Of a stretch of 6,677 bases of DNA, positions 1-6,658 are shown piece after piece. The notes below the pieces were generated by a model. The model was not told the DNA's origin. It did no database searches and saw only the letters and a program-made list of their open reading frames with translations. The translations under genes were made by a program, and so were the position numbers. How positions within the stretch are numbered: the stretch's first letter is position 1; each line of letters starts with the position of its first letter. The DNA lies in assembly GCA_937905915.1 (NCBI GenBank), contig CALCVR010000085.1:1-6677 (forward strand). Reading direction: 5' to 3'. This DNA comes from an uncultured Eubacteriaceae bacterium (GTDB taxonomy: Bacteria; Bacillota; Clostridia; Oscillospirales; Acutalibacteraceae).

Positions 1-1913
1 TTATCTCGAAGTAAGAGGTCAAATACTTCGGAGGTGCGAGCCGCCTCGGAAGGCATAACTTTAATTAATCGCCGGGTGGCGGGGTTCATGGTGGTAAGGC
101 TCATCATCTCCGGCTCGTTTTCACCCAGACCTTTGGACCGCTGGATGGTATACCGTTCCTGCCCGATCTCCTGGAGCACTTTGACCTTCTCCTGCTCGGT
201 GTAGGCAAAATAGGTCTGGTCCTTGGTGCCAATTTCATAAAGGGGCGACTCTGCAATAAACACCTTTCCCTCCTCAATGAGGGTGGGCATCAGGCGGTAC
301 AGCATGGTTAAAATCAGCGTACGGATCTGGAAACCGTCCACATCTGCATCGGTACAGATGATGACCTTGTTCCACCGCAAAGAGCCCAAATCAAAGGAAG
401 AAAGATCCTTGTTGGCTTTGGTCCGGACCTCCACCCCGCATCCTAACACTTTGCACAGGTCGGTGATGATGTCGTTTTTAAAGATGCGGTTGTAATCGGC
501 TTTCAGACAGTTTAAAATTTTTCCTCGAACTGGTATAATGGCTTGGAAATCCGGATCCCTGGCCTGTTTGCAGGCACCTAGAGCCGAGTCGCCCTCCACG
601 ATGTAGAGCTCACGCACGCCTACATCACGGCTGCGGCAGTCCACAAACTTCTCCACCCGGTTGGACAGATCCAAATTCCCCGACAGTTTCTTTTTACTGC
701 TGATACGCAGCTTTTCTGCCTCTTCCCGGCTCCTTTTGTTGACTAGTACCTGGGCGGCGATCTTCTCCGCATCCATAGGATTTTCGATAAAATAGATCTC
801 TAGCTGGTGGCGGAGGAACTCGGTCATGGCCTCCTGGATAAACCGGTTGGTGATGGCCTTTTTGGTTTGGTTTTCGTAGGACGTCCGGGTGGAAAAGGAC
901 GAGATCACGATGATCAAACAATCGGCCACGTCCTGGAAGGAGATCTTGCTTTCCCCTTGCTTATACTTGCCATTTTGTTTGAGATAGGCGTCGATCTGGG
1001 ATACAAAAGCCGAACGCACAGCCTTTTCCGGCGCACCGCCGTACTCCAGCCAGCTGGAATTGTGATAGTATTCCGCCACATTGACCTTGTTGGAAAAGGC
1101 CAAGGCCACGTTGATTTTCACTTTGTATTCCGGTTTATCAGCCCGGTCCCGGCCCTGGCGCTCGGTCTGCCACACCTGCACGGAGGTCATGGCGTTATCC
1201 CCTGCCAACTCCTCTACATGATCGGCGATGCCCCGCTCATAAAGATAGGTGTACTCCTCAAACCTCCGGCCCACCTGATCCCGTAAAAGAAAGGTCAATC
1301 CCTCGTTGACGATGGCCTGCCTTTTGATAATATCCTGGTAATAGGAGAGCGGAACGTCGATATCGGTAAAAACCTGAAGGTCCGGACGCCAACGGATGCG
1401 GGAACCGGTGGCCTTTTTGGTGGTGGGTTCTTTTTTGAGACCGCCTACGTTTTCGCCGTGCTCAAAGTGAAGGGTATATTTAAAACCGTCCCGGTAGACC
1501 TCCACATCCATATATTCCGACGAATACTGGGTAGCGCACAGGCCCAAGCCGTTGAGTCCCAGAGAAAACTCATAGCTTTCGGAGTCGGCGTTGTTGTATT
1601 TGCCGCCGGCGTACAGCTCGCAAAAGACCAGTTCCCAATTGTACCGGTCTTCCCGGCTGTTAAAGTCCACTGGGATGCCGCGGCCAAAGTCTTCCACTTC
1701 CACTGACTGGTCGCTATATCGAGTGATGACAATACGTTTACCAAACCCCTCCCTGGCCTCGTCGATGGAGTTTGACAGAATTTCAAATATAGAATGCTGG
1801 CATCCCTCCAGGCCGTCCGACCCAAAGATGACAGCCGGGCGTTTGCGTACCCGATCGGCGCCTTTCAAGGCTGAGATGCTTTCGTTATCATAGGTGTTCT
1901 TTCTTTTCGCCAT
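1..1913 (-). CDS. Type IIA DNA topoisomerase subunit B (GyrB/ParE family, divergent), 3' end cut by the window edge
   Basis: This is the ATPase and Toprim subunit of a gyrase or topoisomerase IV-like enzyme, which acts with a GyrA/ParC-type subunit to pass one DNA duplex through another. From ATG 1913 the frame stays open for 637 codons to the left edge with no stop. The GHKL ATPase is at about residues 10-225: E44 and N48 match the catalytic Glu and Mg-binding Asn, and D75 with GRGIP (77-81) binds adenine. A transducer domain follows, with the QTK loop at 349-351. The Toprim domain has VEGDSA (439-444, catalytic E440) and DADVDG (522-527). SKGLGE (593-598) lies near the end. An SD, GGAGG (1923-1919), sits 5 bases before the ATG. 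The C-terminus resembles the last part of ParE, so perhaps 10-60 residues are missing. The motifs are clearly diverged: LGLNGLG replaces GGLHGVG, and SKGLGEN replaces YKGLGEM. It is therefore probably a paralog beside the canonical gyrB. The family is certain; the choice between gyrase and topoisomerase IV is not. Confidence 0.93.
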   Translation of the reverse strand, partial: MAKRKNTYDNESISALKGADRVRKRPAVIFGSDGLEGCQHSIFEILSNSIDEAREGFGKRIVITRYSDQSVEVEDFGRGIPVDFNSREDRYNWELVFCELYAGGKYNNADSESYEFSLGLNGLGLCATQYSSEYMDVEVYRDGFKYTLHFEHGENVGGLKKEPTTKKATGSRIRWRPDLQVFTDIDVPLSYYQDIIKRQAIVNEGLTFLLRDQVGRRFEEYTYLYERGIADHVEELAGDNAMTSVQVWQTERQGRDRADKPEYKVKINVALAFSNKVNVAEYYHNSSWLEYGGAPEKAVRSAFVSQIDAYLKQNGKYKQGESKISFQDVADCLIIVISSFSTRTSYENQTKKAITNRFIQEAMTEFLRHQLEIYFIENPMDAEKIAAQVLVNKRSREEAEKLRISSKKKLSGNLDLSNRVEKFVDCRSRDVGVRELYIVEGDSALGACKQARDPDFQAIIPVRGKILNCLKADYNRIFKNDIITDLCKVLGCGVEVRTKANKDLSSFDLGSLRWNKVIICTDADVDGFQIRTLILTMLYRLMPTLIEEGKVFIAESPLYEIGTKDQTYFAYTEQEKVKVLQEIGQERYTIQRSKGLGENEPEMMSLTTMNPATRRLIKVMPSEAARTSEVFDLLLRD

Positions 1914-1938
1914 GGACTCCTCCAACCTTTGCCCAAAA

Positions 1939-1967
1939 ATAATGGATTCCTCTTGAGAATATCTCAA
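1939..1967 (-). promoter_or_regulatory. Promoter candidate for the topoisomerase B gene
   Basis: On the minus strand TTGAGA (1967-1962) matches the sigma-A -35 consensus at 5 of 6 bases. A 17-base spacer separates it from CATTAT (1944-1939), which matches the -10 consensus at 4 of 6. Transcription would start near 1930, leaving a very short leader containing the SD. The optimal spacing and the lack of a better candidate in this gap support it. The weak -10 box keeps confidence moderate. Confidence 0.5.
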
Positions 1968-1969
1968 GA
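1951..1969. promoter_or_regulatory. Perfect 8-3-8 palindrome, probable operator
   Basis: The arms TCTTGAGA and TCTCAAGA are perfect reverse complements around a 3-base centre, giving a 19-base dyad that ends 37 bases before the topoisomerase start codon. It contains the whole -35 box and much of the spacer of the predicted promoter, so a protein bound there would block RNA polymerase. The three-base centre is too tight for a good RNA hairpin loop, and no U-tract follows, so a DNA-binding site fits better than a terminator. I do not recognise the motif of a named regulator. Confidence 0.5.
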
Positions 1970-1984
1970 TGCTTTCTCACGAAT

Positions 1985-2012
1985 AGGGCGCCGCCCAGCT
2001 GGACAGCGCCCT
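1985..2012. terminator. GC-rich hairpin, possible terminator or attenuator
   Basis: AGGGCGC (1985-1991) and GCGCCCT (2006-2012) form a perfect 7-base-pair stem around a 14-base loop. On the plus strand it is followed by TTTT (2012-2015, its first T being the last stem base). On the minus strand, the direction of every gene here, it is followed by TATTCG rather than a T-run. It lies after the LiaF-like gene and before the topoisomerase promoter, a natural place for transcription to end. The weak tail in the relevant direction means termination is unproven. Confidence 0.4.
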
Positions 2013-2016
2013 TTTA

Positions 2017-2046
2017 CCCTATGAAGTACCCCTACATTCAATAGGG
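2017..2046 (-). other. Long bulged hairpin just after the LiaF-like gene
   Basis: In the minus-strand RNA, CCCTAT, GAA and GUA on the left arm pair with UAC, UUC and AUAGGG on the right. This gives about 12 base pairs with two single-U bulges and a GGGG loop. It begins 14 bases after the stop codon of the LiaF-like gene, so it could protect the 3' end of the upstream mRNA or aid termination. No U-tract follows it. Its AUAGGG arm could pair instead with the CCCUAU at the end of the next hairpin (1988-1983). Confidence 0.4.
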
Positions 2047-2060
2047 ATTTCTACATGGTT

Positions 2061-2792
2061 TTACTTCAAATCAATACCGCCAAACACAGCGGTGCATTTA
2101 ACTGTGATAAGAGGAAGAGACGGATCTTCATTTGGGACAAACACACTGTCAAATCCACCGAACACCGGTGTCCCTGTCACCTTAATACGCGCTTTACTTG
2201 GGACATAAAGGTCGATGCCTCCGAAAATCGTGGTCAACTCCAAGGTAATGTCCCTGAGCGGTACAGCGTCGCGCATGTTGATTTCCAACCCGCCAAATAC
2301 CGCTGTGGCTTTACCGCCTTGCAGATTCTTTGTGAAATTACAAAGCTGACGGCCACTAAAAATAGCTACATAGTCGGGATGGTCATCACTGTTTTTTTCC
2401 CAGGAAGCCGCTTCCATTTCATCCGGCTGGACGGGCGATGCCGGTGGTTTGGTGGGATGTTTTGGCTTCCAGAACCATCCCACCAGTAACCATGCTCCTA
2501 CCAATAAGAGTACCACCGCCCAGAAAAATGCGCTGGATTGGCTTTCCGACAAAAGGCCGCTGCTTTCGGCCATAAGCCATACGCCAATGGCGATTAGGAG
2601 CAGATTCCAAAACTTCGGACCCGACGATATGATACCCGCTACGCCGGGCACGATGATGAACAAGGTCCACCAGCTCTCAGAAAGAATGTGGATCACTTGA
2701 TCCGACCACCAACCAAAGGCACTGCCTGCCACAAATACCGCTAAACCGATAAACAGCAAGCCAAATAAAATGCGTGCTGAATTTCGTTTCAT
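2061..2792 (-). CDS. LiaF/YvqF-like four-helix membrane protein with C-terminal FGG-repeat beta domain
   Basis: A 243-residue protein in two halves. The first has four hydrophobic segments at about 8-29, 41-57, 61-81 and 87-108, rich in Trp and Gly as in LiaI/LiaF-type (DUF5668-like) membrane regions. A Pro-rich linker (about 110-125) leads to a soluble domain of beta repeats centred on FGG at 166-168, 190-192, 211-213 and 237-239, each in the pattern (A/T/P)-(V/I)-FGG-(I/L/F)-(D/E). This matches the C-terminal domain of LiaF-type proteins, which in Bacillus and Streptococcus hold the LiaRS cell-envelope stress system in check. The start is firm: AGGAGG (2805-2800) lies 7 bases before ATG. 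The gene follows ftsH by 46 bases and probably shares its transcript. No LiaI, LiaR or LiaS homolog is visible nearby, so its partner is unknown. The protein ends right after its last FGG strand, making its tail shorter than I would expect for LiaF. Family assignment is confident; exact role is inferred. Confidence 0.85.
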   Translation of the reverse strand: MKRNSARILFGLLFIGLAVFVAGSAFGWWSDQVIHILSESWWTLFIIVPGVAGIISSGPKFWNLLLIAIGVWLMAESSGLLSESQSSAFFWAVVLLLVGAWLLVGWFWKPKHPTKPPASPVQPDEMEAASWEKNSDDHPDYVAIFSGRQLCNFTKNLQGGKATAVFGGLEINMRDAVPLRDITLELTTIFGGIDLYVPSKARIKVTGTPVFGGFDSVFVPNEDPSLPLITVKCTAVFGGIDLK

Positions 2793-2838
2793 GGTAATCC
2801 CTCCTAATCGACTCTATCCCTTTTCAGGATGCTTCCGT

Positions 2839-4701
2839 TTAGCTGTTTTGCGGTTCTTTTGTCCAAGGGTCGGACATCATGGATGCAAAGGTCTCGCCGT
2901 CCATTTTCTCATGGGCCAAGAGATAATTTGCAACCTGATGTAATTGATCCATATGCTCCTGAAGCATGCTTTCACAACGGTGATAGGCCGTCATAATGAT
3001 CTCGCGAACTTCGTTGTCAATCTGGGATGCCAAGGATTCGGAATACTCCCTGGTATGGCCGAAATCCCGGCCCAAAAATACTTCATTGGAATCGCTAGAC
3101 GCATAATTGATGGGGCCCAGCTTGTCGCTCATGCCGTATTTCATTACCATCTTTTTCGCCAAATCGGTGGCCCGTTCAATATCGTTGGAGGCACCGGTAG
3201 TAATGTCTCCAATGACCAATGATTCGGCCACACGGCCGCCCAACAGGGTAACGATGTTTTCATTCATCTCCTGCTTTGTCATATGGGCGCGATCCTCACG
3301 GGGCAAAGACATGGTATATCCACCGGCCATACCACGGGGAATGATGGAAATTTGATGCACAGGATCTTGGGTCGGCATATAATAGGTCACTACGGCATGG
3401 CCAGCCTCGTGATAAGAGGTGATGCGCTTATCCTGATCGTTGAGAACATGGGAGCGTTTTTCCACACCCATCACTACCTTGATGGTGGCTTCTTCAATCT
3501 CTTCCATGGTAATGGCGCGCAGTCCCTTACGAGCTGCCATTAAAGCCGATTCGTTCAAAAGATTTTCTAAGTCTGCGCCGGTGAACCCAGAGGTCGTTTT
3601 TGCGATGATCGAAAGATCCACATCCGGAGCCAGAGGTTTACTGCGGGCATGAACCTTCAAGATCTCCTCGCGGCCCTTGATATCGGGATATCCCACCAGG
3701 ATCTGGCGGTCAAAACGGCCCGGACGCATCAATGCCGGATCCAAAATATCGGCACGGTTGGTGGCGGCGATCATAATGACGCCCTCGTTGGCGCCAAAAC
3801 CGTCCATCTCCACCAGCAACTGGTTGAGGGTCTGCTCCCGTTCGTCATGGCCGCCGCCTAAACCTGCGCCGCGTTGGCGGCCTACGGCGTCGATTTCATC
3901 GATGAAGATGATACAGGGGGAATTCTTTTTTGCCTGTTCGAAAAGGTCACGGACACGGGATGCACCTACGCCTACGAACATCTCGACAAAGTCGGAACCG
4001 GAGATGGAGAAAAACGGCACGCCTGCTTCACCAGCGGTAGCTCTGGCCAGGAGGGTTTTACCAGTACCGGGAGGGCCCACCAACAGCACACCTTTAGGCA
4101 TGCGGGCGCCCAATTCGTTAAAGTGGTTTGCATCCTTGAGAAAATCGACAATCTCTTGTAATTCCGCTTTCTCCTCATCTGCGCCGGCCACATCGGCAAA
4201 GGTGGTCTTTCGTTTTTCATCGGCCACCTGTTTGACCTTGGCCTTGCCGAAATTCATGGTCTTGGCTCCGCCGTCCATGCCGGCGCTCATGCGCTTCATC
4301 ATGAAATACCACAGGAAGCCAAAAGCCACAATCAAAATCACCGTAGGCAAAAGATTGAGAAGCCATGGTATATCGCTGGCCGGTTTATAGTGATAAACCA
4401 TCCGATCCTCTGCCGGCTTACCTTCATTGTATTGCTCAATGTACGGTTTGGTGTCTTCACGGAACATTTCCACATTGGCTAACGTATAACTCACCTGTTT
4501 GTCGTCATCCAGACGCATGACCAAATCGCCGTTGCCTACATCCACGGTAAACTCCCGTACCTTCATATCCTCAAAGTAACCGATGACTTGAGAATATTTC
4601 AGAGCATCGGGTGTATTGGAGTTGAGCATCACAACAGCGATGATCATAATGACCACAGGCAAACCCACATAGAGGAGAATGTTGCGTACATACTTGCTCA
4701 A
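2839..4701 (-). CDS. ftsH: ATP-dependent zinc metalloprotease FtsH
   Basis: A membrane-anchored hexameric AAA+ protease that pulls out and degrades misfolded membrane proteins and selected soluble regulators. Numbered from the TTG start at 4701 (620 residues), a first membrane helix at about 8-27 and a second at about 112-134 flank a small extracytoplasmic domain. The AAA+ module follows: Walker A GPPGTGKT 209-216, pore loop MFVGVG 241-246, Walker B IIFIDE 264-269, and the second region of homology with arginine fingers R326 and R329. The peptidase has HEAGH at 431-435 and the likely third zinc ligand D507. All key residues are intact and the length is normal. The frame extends to GTG 4713, but the only SD, AAGGAG (4718-4713), overlaps that codon. 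TTG 4701, 11 bases beyond the SD, is the more workable start, giving an N-terminus of SKYVRN after the initiator. The gene lies downstream of hpt in the conserved tilS-hpt-ftsH order. Function is near certain; the start is moderate. Confidence 0.97.
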   Translation of the reverse strand: MSKYVRNILLYVGLPVVIMIIAVVMLNSNTPDALKYSQVIGYFEDMKVREFTVDVGNGDLVMRLDDDKQVSYTLANVEMFREDTKPYIEQYNEGKPAEDRMVYHYKPASDIPWLLNLLPTVILIVAFGFLWYFMMKRMSAGMDGGAKTMNFGKAKVKQVADEKRKTTFADVAGADEEKAELQEIVDFLKDANHFNELGARMPKGVLLVGPPGTGKTLLARATAGEAGVPFFSISGSDFVEMFVGVGASRVRDLFEQAKKNSPCIIFIDEIDAVGRQRGAGLGGGHDEREQTLNQLLVEMDGFGANEGVIMIAATNRADILDPALMRPGRFDRQILVGYPDIKGREEILKVHARSKPLAPDVDLSIIAKTTSGFTGADLENLLNESALMAARKGLRAITMEEIEEATIKVVMGVEKRSHVLNDQDKRITSYHEAGHAVVTYYMPTQDPVHQISIIPRGMAGGYTMSLPREDRAHMTKQEMNENIVTLLGGRVAESLVIGDITTGASNDIERATDLAKKMVMKYGMSDKLGPINYASSDSNEVFLGRDFGHTREYSESLASQIDNEVREIIMTAYHRCESMLQEHMDQLHQVANYLLAHEKMDGETFASMMSDPWTKEPQNS

Positions 4702-4712
4702 AGAATCATCCA

Positions 4713-4718
4713 CTCCTT
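4713..4718 (-). promoter_or_regulatory. ftsH ribosome binding site that argues for the TTG start
   Basis: AAGGAG is the only good SD between hpt and ftsH. Its last base is the first base of the in-frame GTG at 4713, so it cannot serve that codon. It stands 11 bases from TTG 4701. The ATG at 4709 is out of frame. Confidence 0.6.
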
Positions 4719-4746
4719 GTTCCGCTGGCGGCTCTCGCCGTCAAGG
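4715..4746 (-). promoter_or_regulatory. Leader hairpin that would cover the ftsH SD
   Basis: In the minus-strand RNA, CCUUG (4746-4742) is complementary to CAAGG (4719-4715), which contains most of the ftsH SD. Between them an inner CGGC-GAGA-GCCG hairpin with a GNRA-type tetraloop would bring the arms together. Folding would hide the SD, which suggests control of ftsH translation, for example by temperature or by ribosomes leaving hpt. The outer stem is only 5 base pairs, so this is a candidate only. Confidence 0.35.
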
Positions 4747-4760
4747 GACATCTATTCTAG

Positions 4761-5300
4761 TTAGCCTCCGTAAACCGAAGGCTTCAAAATGCCCACAAAG
4801 GGCAAATTCCGGTATTTTTCTGCAAAGTCAAGCCCATACCCTACCACAAATTCATCGGGCACTTGAGCACCGACATAATCCGGCTGAATGGGCATTTTAC
4901 GCCGTTCCGGTTTGTCTAACAGAGTGCAGATACGCACACTGTCCGGACGGCGGGCTTTGAGATTTTCCACCAAATAGCTTAATGTCATGCCGGAATCCAA
5001 AATATCCTCTACCAAAAGAACGTCCAACCCTTCAATCGGCTTGTCCAAGTCCTTGATGATGCGCACAACGCCGGAACTTTTTGCACCGTCGTTGTAGCTG
5101 GATACCGCCATGAAATCCACACGGCAGGGTACTTTGATGGCGCGCATTAGGTCGGCAATAAACATAAACGATCCTTTTAGCACACCCACTACCAAAAGAT
5201 CTTTATTCTGATAATCGCGGCTGATACGTTCTCCCAGCTCTTTTACGATATCCTGAAGCTGTTGTTGGTCCAGCAAGACCGATTGAATGTCTTCCATCAT
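4761..5300 (-). CDS. hpt: Hypoxanthine (guanine) phosphoribosyltransferase
   Basis: A cytoplasmic purine-salvage enzyme that joins hypoxanthine or guanine to PRPP to give IMP or GMP. In the 179-residue form the PRPP-binding motif is VLLVEDILDSGMTL at 94-107, with the paired acidic residues E98 and D99. The flexible active-site loop SSYNDG starts at 67. The tail GYGLDFAEKYRNLP (154-167) is highly typical, and the length matches B. subtilis HprT (180 residues). The frame opens at ATG 5309, where it overlaps the tilS stop as ATGA, but the SD GAGGAG (5315-5310) touches that codon. ATG 5300 sits 9 bases from the SD and gives MMEDIQSVL, like the MMKHDIEKVL start of the B. subtilis protein. The gene is therefore placed just after the tilS stop, with probable translational coupling. 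B. subtilis HprT has been reported to bind FtsH; whether that holds here is unknown. Confidence 0.96.
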   Translation of the reverse strand: MMEDIQSVLLDQQQLQDIVKELGERISRDYQNKDLLVVGVLKGSFMFIADLMRAIKVPCRVDFMAVSSYNDGAKSSGVVRIIKDLDKPIEGLDVLLVEDILDSGMTLSYLVENLKARRPDSVRICTLLDKPERRKMPIQPDYVGAQVPDEFVVGYGLDFAEKYRNLPFVGILKPSVYGG

Positions 5301-5305
5301 GTTTA

Positions 5306-6640
5306 TCATCTCCTCACACTCTTAAACCGATACATCCGGCAGGTACCGTCTCCTATAGCGGCACGCTCATCCGGACCAAAACCGCCTACCCACAAGATGC
5401 CTTCCTCATCGCAGACTATGGGAATCAACTCCCGCTGCTCCACAGGAATATCCGCTTCTTGAAAGAGTTTTTTTAGCGATTTTCCACAACCTCGACCGGC
5501 TGGATGGAACCGGTCTCCAGGCATACGGCGCCTAATCATAGCTGTACCTTTTATTTTAGCACAGTCTATGGCATTATTAAATAACATTTTATTAAAATTT
5601 TCTTTTTCGTCAACCCCTACAGCTGTAACCGTCATCTGGACCCCTGAAGAGAGCAAAAATGTCCCCTCTTTTAGTGGAATTGGGGCACTCTCTTTCTCAT
5701 CCTTCTGGACGATGGATTCCACCTGCAACAAGCCGTCCTGTTGTCTTGCGCGGACATCTCCCGACAAATCAGCTGCTCCCGGATGGGACAGCAGCTCCTC
5801 CACCAGCTCCACATGCAATGCTTGGGCTTTGCCTCCAGCCCTTCGGATGAGTTCCATAATGGCTTCCCGACGGACAGCCGCCGGTTGCTTCAAAAGCTCC
5901 TCCACCCGGTATCCATGGCCCGACTTGGCTTTTTTAAGAACGTCCTCGGTTTGCCGCTCCAAAAAATCCTTAATGTCTCGAAGCCAGGCGGTACAACGAT
6001 CAATAGATTTGAGAAACCCAGGATGCACCTCTTTTAGCGTAGGAATTACATCCAGACGGACGCGGTTGCGCGCATAATCGCGCTGGGAATTGGTTGAATC
6101 GGTGATAAAGAGAAGAGAGTTCTCTTTACAGTATGCCTCCACCTCATCTCTGGCAATCCTCACCAATGCACGAATTATATTTTCTCGAACTGGCGGGATC
6201 CCACAAATCCCCCTCAATCCCGCGCCTCGGGACAGATGTAACAAAACCGTCTCCGCTTGATCGCTTAAGGTATGGGCTGTAGCGATTTTTGCCCTGCCGG
6301 CCGCTTGATTTAGAAAATCATAGCGCAGCCGCCGGGCGCACTGTTCCACCGATTCTCCCGACCGCTCCACTTCCTTTTGCACATCGGCGCTGCCCACCTG
6401 CAATGGGATGCCCCATCTTTTGCACAAATCCCGGCAAAAGGCCTCGTCCCGGTCGGATTCCTCGCCCCTCAACCGGTGGTTAAAGTGGGCGGCCGTTACC
6501 TTCCAACCCATCAAACGGCTTTGTTCCTTTAGATAATACAAAAGCGAAACGGAGTCTGCGCCGCCCGAAAGGGCTACCACAACCGCTTCGCCAACTTGAA
6601 GCATGTTTTGTTCCTGCATCCAGGACATTACATTATCCAT
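5306..6640 (-). CDS. tilS: tRNA(Ile)-lysidine synthetase
   Basis: Uses ATP and lysine to convert C34 of the CAU-anticodon tRNA-Ile to lysidine, switching it from AUG to AUA reading; it is normally essential. Numbered from ATG 6640 (444 residues), the PP-loop SGGADS is at 25-30. FNHRLRGEESDRDE (53-66) and DQAETVLLHLSRGAGLRG (127-144) are family hallmarks, as is the DSTN...YARNRVR stretch (181-195). The C-terminal TilS domain carries RRRMPGDRF (370-378), GKSLKKLFQEADIP (386-399) and ILWVGG (415-420), so the protein is full length. The frame can be extended to TTG 6652, but that codon sits one base from the SD. ATG 6640 places the PP-loop at the same residue as in B. subtilis TilS, 24 residues before SGG. 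GTG 6643 is also possible. The gene heads the tilS-hpt-ftsH cluster and its own promoter is outside the window. Confidence 0.96.
   Translation of the reverse strand: MDNVMSWMQEQNMLQVGEAVVVALSGGADSVSLLYYLKEQSRLMGWKVTAAHFNHRLRGEESDRDEAFCRDLCKRWGIPLQVGSADVQKEVERSGESVEQCARRLRYDFLNQAAGRAKIATAHTLSDQAETVLLHLSRGAGLRGICGIPPVRENIIRALVRIARDEVEAYCKENSLLFITDSTNSQRDYARNRVRLDVIPTLKEVHPGFLKSIDRCTAWLRDIKDFLERQTEDVLKKAKSGHGYRVEELLKQPAAVRREAIMELIRRAGGKAQALHVELVEELLSHPGAADLSGDVRARQQDGLLQVESIVQKDEKESAPIPLKEGTFLLSSGVQMTVTAVGVDEKENFNKMLFNNAIDCAKIKGTAMIRRRMPGDRFHPAGRGCGKSLKKLFQEADIPVEQRELIPIVCDEEGILWVGGFGPDERAAIGDGTCRMYRFKSVRR
5310..5315 (-). promoter_or_regulatory. hpt ribosome binding site inside the tilS 3' end
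   Basis: GAGGAG lies inside the last codons of tilS and directly abuts ATG 5309, so it cannot serve that codon. It is 9 bases from ATG 5300 and 12 from ATG 5297. Because it lies in translated tilS sequence, ribosomes finishing tilS would uncover it and could restart at hpt. Confidence 0.65.
5586..5613 (-). promoter_or_regulatory. Internal promoter candidate within tilS, reading toward hpt-ftsH
   Basis: On the minus strand TTGACG (5613-5608, 5 of 6 to the -35 consensus) is separated by 16 bases from TAAAAT (5591-5586, 5 of 6 to the -10 consensus). The spacer is A/T-rich with short A and T runs. A start near 5579 would give a leader of about 280 bases before hpt. The stretch encodes a Lys/Asn/Phe-rich linker before the TilS C-terminal domain, so the A/T richness may be partly a coding effect. 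Confidence 0.4.
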
Positions 6641-6653
6641 CACGGCGGCCAAA

Positions 6654-6658
6654 CTCCT
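6654..6658 (-). promoter_or_regulatory. tilS ribosome binding site
   Basis: AGGAG lies 13 bases before ATG 6640, 10 before GTG 6643 and only one before TTG 6652. It therefore rules out the TTG. ATG is preferred because of the match to the B. subtilis N-terminus, but the spacing would also suit GTG. Confidence 0.55.

Noticed and set aside
807..1286. 159-codon open frame on the plus strand
   Set aside because: It lies opposite the topoisomerase B gene, which has intact motifs through this stretch. It has no SD and no recognisable family.
1445..1825. 126-codon open frame on the minus strand, in another frame of the topoisomerase gene
   Set aside because: I checked for a frameshift, but the main frame is open without interruption from 1913 to the left edge and keeps all family motifs, so this is an out-of-frame shadow.
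1914..2060. Possible small gene or structured RNA gene in the only sizeable gap
   Set aside because: No open frame with an SD is visible. The two hairpins, promoter and palindrome explain most of the gap, and nothing resembles a tRNA or a riboswitch that I know.
2055..2489. 144-codon open frame on the plus strand
   Set aside because: It is antisense to the FGG-repeat half of the LiaF-like gene. Its length comes from that gene's repeated codon pattern, and its protein shows no domain.
3677..4390. 237-codon open frame on the plus strand
   Set aside because: It is wholly antisense to ftsH, its translation is rich in Ser/Pro/Arg with no recognisable domain, and ftsH on the other strand has every catalytic motif. 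It is a shadow frame.
5306..6652. TTG 6652 as the tilS start
   Set aside because: The SD AGGAG ends one base before it, too close for initiation. ATG 6640 also aligns exactly with the B. subtilis N-terminus.
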